A stretch of DNA of 64,000 bases, taken from Bombyx mori. Its lineage: Eukaryota; Arthropoda; Insecta; Lepidoptera; Bombycidae. A program made the translations under genes and the position numbers. Within the stretch, counting starts at the first letter, position 1; every line of letters begins with the position of its first letter. The stretch covers positions 8,176,142-8,240,141 of the forward strand of contig NC_085111.1 of NCBI RefSeq assembly GCF_030269925.1. Direction: 5' to 3'. This document shows positions 56,255 to 64,000 of this stretch, one piece after another. The notes under the pieces are model-generated. The model saw only the letters and a program-made list of their open reading frames with translations. It was not told the origin of the DNA and did no database searches.

Positions 56255-56345
56255 CAAATTTTATTCGAATAACTTCCACGATGAAGGAATGAAAGTTGTG
56301 TAATAAAAATCAAACTCGTAAAAAATATAATTTGCGTAATTAGTA
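56255..56345 (+). mobile_element. Bm1 internal fragment
   Basis: CTTCCACGATGAAGGAATGA then GTGTAATAAAAATCAAACTC and AATTTGCGTAATTA; head and tail both missing. Confidence 0.7.
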
Positions 56346-56374
56346 TATAATTGAGGCTGTGATTCACACGACTT

Positions 56375-56503
56375 CTTCTTCTTCTTATCAGCCCATGGAC
56401 GTCCACTGCTGGACATAGGCCTCCCCCAAGCCTCGCCACAAAGACCGGTCCTGCGCTGCCTGCATCCAGCGGATCCCCGCGAACCTCAATAGATCATCCA
56501 TCC
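56375..56503 (-). pseudogene. RTE-like LINE 3' end
   Basis: On the minus strand it reads DDLLRFAGIRWMQAAQDR, then WRGLGEAYVQQWTSMG and stop, with a (GAA)n-type tail. Its 5' truncation point coincides with the start of the 142-bp dispersed repeat. Confidence 0.82.
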
Positions 56504-56645
56504 AATATAGGACCGATTGCTGTGGCCAATGAAGCTGGCAGTAATGATCACATTGTACGTGTAGACTTTTAACCTAATGGAGAATCTGCAACACAGAACT
56601 ATCCCTATTTATATCTCTTACAAATGTTCGCCTAACGATTGAAAT
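56504..56645. repeat. Dispersed direct repeat, copy 1
   Basis: AATATAGGACCGATTGCTGT through GTTCGCCTAACGATTGAAAT. It matches 57443-57588 with scattered substitutions and small indels. No coding content or terminal structure identified. Confidence 0.85.
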
Positions 56646-57442
56646 AAAAAATAGAAATTTTTCACGAATGTGTATTCCAATTAAATATTTTAGAACTTCA
56701 GGTTACCAAGAACAAAGAATCGATCGAAAGCCATCGCTTTTACAATCGGCTAGCCGTAACCGCAAACATTTTCATCTGGAATACAAATATTAAAACATGC
56801 TATTAAATTGAACAAATTCACTCGTGTTTTGTAAACGACAAACGACCGAAACAAGTGATTGGTTCGGCGTCTATTATAATTGAGGCTTTGTTATTGTTAC
56901 GATCCATTTTAGTGATTTACCGCAATGCCTCATAATTATATGGCGGGTTTCTAAAATCTGGTATTCTGGGTAATGAGTTGTATTATATGTAGATGTAGAG
57001 TATATGTTTTTATGGGCTCCGCTGACCACTTAACACCCAGTGAGCCGTAAGCTTGTCCACCCATTTCAGCAATAGTAAATTATATATTAAATTAGCCCCG
57101 AAACTAAGATTTAGGAAAAAAAAAAATTCATTACAGTCTGTACTGCTTTACCGATTTAAATTGTTAATTCTGGATTCGTAAAAGGTAAATTTTAGTTTCA
57201 TCTCCAATTTCTTTTATTTTCAGACTACGAGGAATCTGTACTATCTGTTGGTAATAATTTTGTAGAGTTAATTGGTGCTGAACTTATCAAAACATTATAT
57301 TTGGGCAACAATACAACGTAAATGATTTGCGTTACTTTCTTTGTGGAAGGGCTTACTTGATTTTTGAAATTGTATTCTGGTATTCTTTTGTGGTGCAAAT
57401 TGACCGACAACCTCATTAATTTCGAAGGAATCTGCTACGAGC
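56646..57442. other. Mostly unassigned DNA with a Bm1 tail scrap
   Basis: About 56990-57072 is a plus-strand Bm1 3' end (TATGGGCTCCGCTGACCACT to TTCAGCAATAGTAAA). The rest shows nothing recognisable. Confidence 0.5.
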
Positions 57443-57588
57443 AATATAGGACCGGCTGCTGTAGCCAGTGAAGCTGGCAGTAGGTAATTATCACATTGTA
57501 CATTTTTAGCCTTTTAACCTAATGGAGAATCTGCAAGAGAACTATCCCTATTGATATCTATTACAAGTGTTCGCCTAACGATTGAAAT
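57443..57588. repeat. Dispersed direct repeat, copy 2
   Basis: AATATAGGACCGGCTGCTGT through GTTCGCCTAACGATTGAAAT, about 940 bp downstream of copy 1 and in the same orientation. Confidence 0.85.
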
Positions 57589-57892
57589 TCGACTATATGC
57601 ACGTATGCCTCAATGTGTAGATTCACTTGCATCGCATTTTCTCTTTTATTTCGTAGTAGAAGTTTGAAAATAAAAAATTAGAGCTATTTAAAAGCTAGTG
57701 AACAAAAATAAGAGGACAAAACGGTACTGCATTGTTTTGTCGTTGTCTGTTTTTTATAGAAATCTATTCCTAAATAGCTGCAAGCTGCCGAAAAATTAGA
57801 ATTAAGTTAAGTAGTCGCTCATGAATTTTATCAGTTTCGATTCACACAAAGGACGACGTAATGTTAATAATGGTTTTACTCCCATTGACTTC
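57589..57892. other. Unassigned DNA
   Basis: No gene or repeat recognised. Confidence 0.35.
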
Positions 57893-58779
57893 CGAAGTTC
57901 TCGTGGCCTAAAGGATAAGACGTCCGCTGCATTCGTGTTGAGCGATGCACCGGCGTTCGAATCACGCAGGCGGGTACCAATTTTCTTAATGAAATACGTA
58001 TTCAACAAATGTTCACGATTGACGTCCACGGTGAAGGAATAACATCGTGTAATAAAAATCAAACCCGCAAAATTATAATTTGCGTAATTACTGGTGGTAG
58101 GACCTCTTGTGAGTCCGCACGGGTAGGTACCATCACCCTGGCTTTTTTTTTTTATGATTGAAAGATTACTGGTGGCCCGGAGGCCTTTCCAGCTTACCAG
58201 GACAGGTGGGCGAGCAAAGGCTCAGCCAGAAGGGGTGGGATTTGCTAACAACTGCCCGAGCGCCTCCGAAGGAGACCTAACAACTCAAGGGCAATTGCTT
58301 CGCGAATGAATCTACTACCGGATCGGAATCGCGACCCACTGAGAAGATCCGGCGAGAAACTCAGCGGGCTGATGCATGGGTTAGGTTGCACGTCGACCTC
58401 TTTGTCGAGTTCGACGAGTACGATTACCGGGGTTCCTCAGCCTGCTCCTAGTGTTATGATCTAATGCAAGAGTTATTGGATCTGATGGATCCGTAAGGAC
58501 GTGTCTAGGGCGACGACGGTGACTTGCTCCTGCGTGATCAGGATTCGGGGAGTAATCAGCGGCGGCAACGATAAGGCGATTATCATGACGCTCACCCTGC
58601 CTATTTTTTCCGTGAAGCAGTAATGCGTTTCGGTTTGAAGGGTGGGGCAGCCGTTGTAACTATACTTGAGACCTTAGAACTAATATCTCAAGGCGGGTTG
58701 CGCATTTACGTTGTAGATGTCTATGTCTATGTCTATGGGCTCCAGTAACCACTTAATACCAGGTGGGCTGTGAGCTCGT
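57893..58779 (+). mobile_element. Bm1 SINE, full length, split by a LINE insertion
   Basis: The head GTGGCCTAAAGGATAAGACG and the B-box area GGCGTTCGAATCACG are followed by the Bm1 body to 58140. After a 451-bp insert the body resumes at about 58592 and runs to GGGCTGTGAGCTCGTCC. A few bases later a reversed Bm1 tail scrap (ATTGCTTAGATACCCACC) occupies about 58797-58818. Confidence 0.9.
58141..58591 (-). mobile_element. Sister-family Jockey-like LINE 3' end, nested in Bm1
   Basis: Flanked by the 8-bp duplication TCACCCTG (58133-58140 and 58592-58599). Minus strand reads RRRPRHVLTDPSDPIT and NRTRRTRQRGRRAT then stop, a C-terminus homologous to the 5556-7829 LINE but clearly different. Its 3' UTR shares the stem-loop region (58335-58368) and otherwise diverges (GGAGGCGCTCGGGCAG, GGCCTTTCCAGC reversed). 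The A-tail is on the left as T-run. Confidence 0.88.
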
Positions 58780-58818
58780 CCCCGATTTTTTTTTTGTTAT
58801 TGCTTAGATACCCACCTA

Positions 58819-60204
58819 AAAAAAATTAAAAAATAAAAACTTCAACATATATGATACTATAAATCGATCGATATACTCTTGATATTTTTGTTAGTTAAAT
58901 TGTCTATGCAAAGAGAAGTTGATACAGCATAGATTATTTAGAGTTACTTGTTTTACATCAACATTGCCTTTGAGTTGCAAGTAAAGTCATTTGCATCAGG
59001 TCTCTTGTTTGAACAAGTCCTAATGAATTGCAATTTGTTTTGTTTGACTACAATTGACGTTGTTACGGGAGTTGTTTTCAGGATAATTAAGCAAAAAAGG
59101 AAATAGTCGTACATAATTACAAGAGTTTCAATTACAGAACGACTTTTGTTTAGTAGGTTGGAGCCACAATGTCAGTTTGATCTACTAATAAAATATATAA
59201 TTCTTAATTCCAAGGGGCATCCATTGAAAATATTCTATTAGATGATCATTAAGTAAAATGATGAGTCATTGAGGGATGAGTCACATTTTTATATTTTGTT
59301 ATTTTTTTTGTTCTTCTATAATTATTACTTAATAAAATATAATTATGAAGTTTTAAAAATAATAGGCTTAGTTAGCAATTTGTTTGCATCCTTTAATTCA
59401 CTTTGTTTTTATATATAAATAAATTGTATGTAATAAATGACGTAACAATTTTTTATACATACTTACCTTATATACTAACATATATAGTCATAAATTAAGA
59501 AATTTAATTGAATTTCAGACGTGTTACATTTTCAACTGACGTATTGATGAACTGATAATTAATTACTTTAATAGTTCTTTAGTAATTTTGTTGTTTTTTT
59601 TTGAGAGTTGATAAACGAGAATGTAAAGTCTTCATTCAGGCGTACTTATTAAAATTTCATCGCAGCATCCTATGGCTTATATAATATTATACTAGTCAAA
59701 CGGGATTGCCTGCTAGGCCAATCTGAATATTACTTGAAAACAATCATTGAAATCAGTCTAGACGTTTCAGTGTCTATAGGACATAAATCGACTTCTATAA
59801 TATCTCAATGAATTATATTTGAAGTCTACAGTTTAACTAATCAGGCTAAGCCAGGCTTCAGATAAATTGTAAGTTGAAGTGACAATAAGTAAGATACAAA
59901 ATTGTAAGTAAAAATACCGATGATCGCTGGAACAAATGATCTCGTGAGCGTAGAACGTTAATGGGCAGACGTTATGTAGATCACCTACGGCCAGGTCGAG
60001 GGATCAATTCGAAAATACCTCAGCATTAGTGGATTAGGAGAACCAAAGGCCTTACTGGAAACGCTTATATAAAGTCGTAGGTATATGTGAGCTGGTGATG
60101 ATGGGAATGAGGTATGTCATCAAGGGAGCTATATCGCATGAACGGTCATAAAATTGGATAACAGAAAGTATTATCAGTATGAAGTTTTGCCAAATTAAGC
60201 GAAT
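58819..60204. other. Unassigned AT-rich DNA
   Basis: No gene or repeat recognised with confidence. The interval 59930-60110 is less AT-rich and might be a worn LINE piece. Confidence 0.35.
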
Positions 60205-60488
60205 TAGAGCTCTCTAGACTCCGGAGGCAGTCATCTTAAGCCCCCCAAATACGTCCTTACGGATATATCTGGTCCCATAAGACTTTTATTAGACGTCTAC
60301 AGCTCTAGTACTAGGAATAGGCTTACGGCTCCTGGTAGCTGTAGGTACTCGTTAGCCCAGTAAGTTTCTCGCCGGATCTTCTCAGTGGGTCATGATCCCG
60401 ATCCGGTAGCAGATGCGTTCGTGAAGTAGCTGCTTTTGAGCTGTTAAGGCTCATTCGGAGGCGTAATCCTTCCTTCCCAAAAAAAATC
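60205..60488 (+). mobile_element. Degraded sister-family Jockey-like LINE 3' end
   Basis: AAATACGTCCTTACGGAT corresponds to the HVLTDPSDP region of the 58141 element. GTTTCTCGCCGGATCTTC and TCATTCGGAGGCG follow in the 3' UTR order, ending in an A-run at about 60479-60487. The stem-loop is partly eroded. Confidence 0.75.
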
Positions 60489-61291
60489 TAATCTGACTTC
60501 TTCGTGGCAACGATTATACAATATTTATAGTGGTTCATACTACCTTCTCGCAATATGCTTTTTCACCGGTATCTACTTATAACATGGTTTCCCGAGAGCC
60601 TCAAAAAAACTTCAGTTAATGTTTAATCACTACTAATATTTGATCAAATTGTTGTTTAAATGTTAATTAGTAATTCAATCTCTGAAACGTGAGTGATGTA
60701 ATCGGATTTCAATATTACCCAACACCTCACGTACAAAGCGTTATCAATTAATTTTATTAATATTCAGTGCGTGTCTAATTGTGTAGACATTTACAGTTAT
60801 GTATGTTATCATCTATAGTTTAAATTCACATTTGTGCCCATTTTGTTTCTATTCGTATTCTTCGGGTTTGCATGTCATTCGATTGTGTCTGAAATGCATT
60901 ATGCATATCGAGGGGTGAAAGGCTTAAGCGACATTCCACTTAAACCAAATAGCCTTTTAACTGTTTACCGACATTTATCTTTGTAATTAATGATGCGTTT
61001 TATTTGGTATTAGCGTTAACAGTTTAATGTTTTTAATTGAACTTCAATTAATCTTACTGCATTCATATAGCTAAAGAAGTTTTTTTATGATATTTTTTCC
61101 AAATTTTAAACTTTGAATGGTTCTCCTGTAAAGTTTTAAAAATTTCACCTAAACCAAACAGCCTTTTACTCCTCGATATGATGTTACCGGCAATTTAGGG
61201 TTTTTGTATAGTAGAACCATTCGATAGGTCAGAAGGATGAAGCCATATAGCAATATTAAGATTATCACTCATGTGTCAAGGCGAGCGATTT
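60489..61291. other. Unassigned AT-rich DNA
   Basis: No gene or repeat recognised. Confidence 0.35.
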
Positions 61292-61733
61292 GAAGTCGTC
61301 GTGGCCTAAAGGATAAGACGTCCGGTGCATTCGTGTTGAGCGACGCACCGGTGTTCGAATCCCAGGCGGGTACCAATTTTTTTAATGAAATACGTATTTA
61401 ATAAATGTTCACGATTGACTTCCACGGTGAAGGAATAACATCGTGTAATAAACATCAAAACCCGTAAATTTATAATTTGCGTAATTACTGGTAGTAGGAC
61501 TTTTTGTGAGTCAGCACGGTTTGGTACCACCGCCCTGCCTATTTCTGCCGTAAAGCAGTAATGCGTTTCGGTTTGAAGGTTGGAGCAGCCGTTATAACTA
61601 TACTGAGACCTTAGAACTTATATCTCAAGGTGGGTGGCGCATTGACGTTGTAGATGTCTATGGGCTCCAGTAACCACTTTACACCAGGTGGGCTATGAGC
61701 ACGTCCACTTATCTAAGCAATAAAGAAAAAAAG
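61292..61733 (+). mobile_element. Bm1 SINE, full length
   Basis: The best plus-strand example: GAAGTCGTCGTGGCCTAAAG head, A box at about 61301-61320, B box GTGTTCGAATCCC at 61351-61363, full body, and ATCTAAGCAATAAAG with A-rich tail. Its internal promoter looks intact. Confidence 0.93.
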
Positions 61734-62144
61734 CATGAACTTGATGATATCTATGGACTCTGGAAACGACTGTATTTCCCGTAAGTTTGTCTGGCAATCT
61801 ATTGTAATAATATAAAATCGAAACTTAATCGTGAGAGTGATTTAAATTATGGCTATGACTAACGACAGCCAAAGAAAATATTTTAATGTTTTATAATTAA
61901 GCTTTTAATTTTGGCACTTAGCATGTGCTATCACAATTTAATGGGGCATACAACATTTTAGGTCTGCATTGCTAACCACTGAGTCCTTAGGCCGAACATA
62001 ATCTTTAGTTCAGCATTTCATAGTCAAACTTAAAACCGGCTATCACTGTGTTATTATTGACACACTGCTACTCGCATTAGTTATAGTCTTGAATATTCAT
62101 TTTTTTTACTAAGAAGCTACCTTCAGAACAATCAGAAACAGTCC
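61734..62144. other. Unassigned AT-rich DNA
   Basis: No gene or repeat recognised. Confidence 0.35.
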
Positions 62145-62370
62145 TTACATTGCGCAGATTTAGCCACTTACCATCCGGCTATGGAATGAGCTTCCCTCCA
62201 CAGTGTTTTACGAGCGCTATGACATGTCCTTTTTCAAGGCTTGTGGAGAGTATTAAGCGGTAGGTAGCGGCTTGGCTCTGCCCCTGGCATTGCTGAAGTC
62301 CATGGGCGACGGTAACCACTCACCATCAGGTTGGCCGTATGCTCGTCTGTCTACAAGGGCAATAAAAAAA
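62145..62370 (+). mobile_element. LINE 3' end with C-terminal coding remnant (GTAGGCAG family)
   Basis: Reads LWNELPSTVF and YDMSFFKACGEY then stop in one frame, the C-terminal block of many CR1/Jockey-group ORF2 proteins. It is followed by the GGTAGCGGCTTGGCTCTGCC to CTACAAGGGCAATAAAA 3' UTR. This copy links the short copies at 1880, 42148, 47082 and 49502 to a LINE. Confidence 0.8.
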
Positions 62371-62465
62371 GATAGGAAGTGTATACTTTTAAAACATTTG
62401 ATTTGGGGTATTATCTGCGAGTCCTAAAGCCAGCTTAGGTGTCTTTGCGAAACTTCGGAACGGCC

Positions 62466-63098
62466 CTTGCATACGCCCCGTCATGACGTATGCAAGCGTA
62501 GTGTTCGCTCACGCGGCCCGCACCAACTTGAAACCCCTTCAGGTAATACAATCCCGATTCTGCAGGATAGCCGTCGGAGCACCATGGTTCCAGAGGAACG
62601 TGGACCTCCACGATGACCTGGAGCTCGACCCCGTCAGTAAGTATCTACAGTCGGCATCGCTGCGCCACTTTGAGAAGGCGGCACGACATGAGAACCCTCT
62701 TGTCGTGGCCGCCGGAAACTACATACCCGATCCTGTAGACCGTTTGGTAAACCGTCGACGTCGCCCAAAGCACGTCATCACGGATCCTCCTGATCCACTA
62801 ACGGTGCTTTTAGGCAATACAAGCACCGGTCACCGTCCTCGCCGAACCCGTCGCTTGCGACGAAGGGCTCGACGAGCAAATTAACCCACAGACACAGCCC
62901 ACTGAGTTTCTCGCCGGATCTTCTCAGTGGGTCGCGCTTCCGATCCGGTGGTAGATTCTGCGAAGCACTGCTCTTGCTAGGGCGGTGTTAGCAATTCTCC
63001 GGTTTGAGCCCCGCGAGCTCACCTACACAAGCTAGGGCAAGCTGAAATAGCCTCTCAAGGCTATCAGCATAGGTAGGAAAAAAAAAAAAAAAAAAAAA
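62466..63098 (+). mobile_element. Short Jockey-like LINE copy with 11-bp target-site duplication
   Basis: Only the last ~420 bp of ORF2 plus the 3' UTR and a ~20-base A-tail are present. The 11-bp sequence TCGGAACGGCC flanks it at 62455-62465 and 63099-63109. The 3' UTR contains the stem-loop at 62898-62931. Close to the 5556-7829 family. Confidence 0.93.
62483..62884 (+). pseudogene. C-terminal fragment of Jockey-like LINE ORF2
   Basis: 133 residues open to the natural stop: MTYASVVFAHAART at the start, KHVITDPPDPLTVLLG, then the arginine-rich RRTRRLRRRARR end. It aligns along its length with the last third of the reading frame at 6433-7611. There is no RT active site, so the fragment cannot act alone. 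Confidence 0.88.
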
Positions 63099-63109
63099 TC
63101 GGAACGGCC

Positions 63110-64000
63110 GTAAAAACCAAAAACATAAAATAATATGAAGTTTAGACTGACAGAGTTTGCAAACGAGTTTCGACATAAACCAACTTCAGTGTTTGGCGTA
63201 CCTGAGTGAGATTGTTTAATGACGTCTTCATAGACTTACTACACGAGACGTTTTCATTGTGTTGCAACGTGATGGAGCTTTTTATGTTAACAATGTTCGT
63301 TCGAGAAGAATGTTTGTAAAACTAAAATTTAAATTAATTATAATCATTTTTTGACGTGACAACGTCTTATAATTCGATAGAGGCGGCTGCACGCACGAAA
63401 AAACAAGACTCACGTGGCGTTACCTCGCTCTGAGGCGTTCCATTTAAGGCTTGAAGTGCAAGCGAGAGCGCGCAACGAGCGACAAAGAGGCACAATCGGC
63501 CTCCGCGTTCGTCAGCGTTCGACAACTGTCTCTCTCCTACTTGAGTGAGCGATGCATCCGCGTGGACAGCTGCTATACAATAATACATTTACATGTTTTC
63601 GTCAAGTATGAAGTTCAATGAAAAGTGAATGTGGTGTCAATTATTTATAGCAACGATAATTGCGATAATTGAAAAATGAAACCATTCCATCAGTATTTTC
63701 TTATGACGTGGTCACGTTCAACTATCGTCAGTAAACCGACTTTACAGACAACTGATTTTTTTAATGTCTAAAATGATCTGTTATTTAACTGCAGTGTAGA
63801 TAAAGGATTTATTGCTTTAAATTAATGTCTATGGAAGTATGTTTGAAGTAACGTACTCATAGGTATGGTCCAAATCGTGCCGTCAGATCGCAAGAGGTAT
63901 AAAAATTTAAGATACAGAACATATTTTAAATTTTACAGAAAAACATGATTTTCTTAAAACGGAGTAAATAGAGGTTTCATTCTTAATTAAGTGGAAACAT
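63110..64000. other. Unassigned DNA with a GC-rich block
   Basis: The interval 63375-63580 is markedly GC-richer than its flanks (AGCGAGAGCGCGCAACGAGC, CTCCGCGTTCGTCAGCG) and unlike any repeat in the window. It could be a promoter-proximal or conserved noncoding segment. The 73-residue minus frame inside it is not recognisable. Confidence 0.35.

Noticed and set aside
61292..61380. tRNA-like sequences with A and B boxes at several places
   Set aside because: They are Bm1 heads. They continue into the SINE body and do not close an acceptor stem, so they are not tRNA genes.

Overview
The window looks like lepidopteran nuclear DNA, most likely silkworm (Bombyx) or a close bombycid. It is AT-rich and eukaryotic in style. 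It is littered with copies of a roughly 450-bp tRNA-derived SINE that I recognise as Bm1, with a tRNA-like head, pol III A and B boxes and an A-rich tail. It also carries lepidopteran-type LINE, BEL/Pao and Helitron-like debris. I found no host protein-coding gene, tRNA gene, rRNA gene or CRISPR array that I could support. Almost all recognisable coding capacity belongs to retrotransposons. The remaining DNA is probably intergenic or intronic, but a small exon could be hidden in it.

Layout. 1-5.5 kb: mostly unassigned AT-rich DNA with a LINE 3' end and a Bm1. 5.56-7.83 kb: a 5'-truncated Jockey-like LINE flanked by a 9-bp target-site duplication, its reverse transcriptase reading frame broken by one stop codon. 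8.5-14.5 kb: a Bm1 cluster that includes a head-to-head pair, a second SINE family, and an odd 468-bp unit with terminal inverted repeats and GC-rich hairpins. 14.77-21.23 kb: a complete BEL/Pao LTR retrotransposon with two LTRs that look identical and one uninterrupted 1784-residue gag-pol reading frame. 22.0-22.3 kb: a truncated Bm1 between two copies of a ~71-bp sequence. 24.2-29.26 kb: an apparently complete two-ORF non-LTR retrotransposon. 29.3-64 kb: unassigned DNA with scattered Bm1, LINE 3' ends (Jockey-like, RTE-like, CR1/Jockey-like), Helitron-like fragments, a 121-bp minisatellite, a long CA microsatellite and several nested insertions.

How the parts work together. The elements interact as parasites and hosts of each other. 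Bm1 has pol III promoter elements but no enzyme, so it must borrow a LINE reverse transcriptase. The LINE copies show what such an enzyme needs: poly(A) or simple-repeat tails and conserved 3' stem-loops. In the Jockey-like family a 9-bp stem with a 16-nt loop recurs in five copies here. In the CR1/Jockey-like family two successive hairpins keep their pairing in a diverged relative through G-U pairs. Nested insertions give a relative order of events. The window holds no new multi-gene system that I can defend. The most interesting signals are the intact autonomous elements, the conserved 3' stem-loops, the recurrent Bm1 start point, the ~71-bp duplication and the hairpin/TIR unit.
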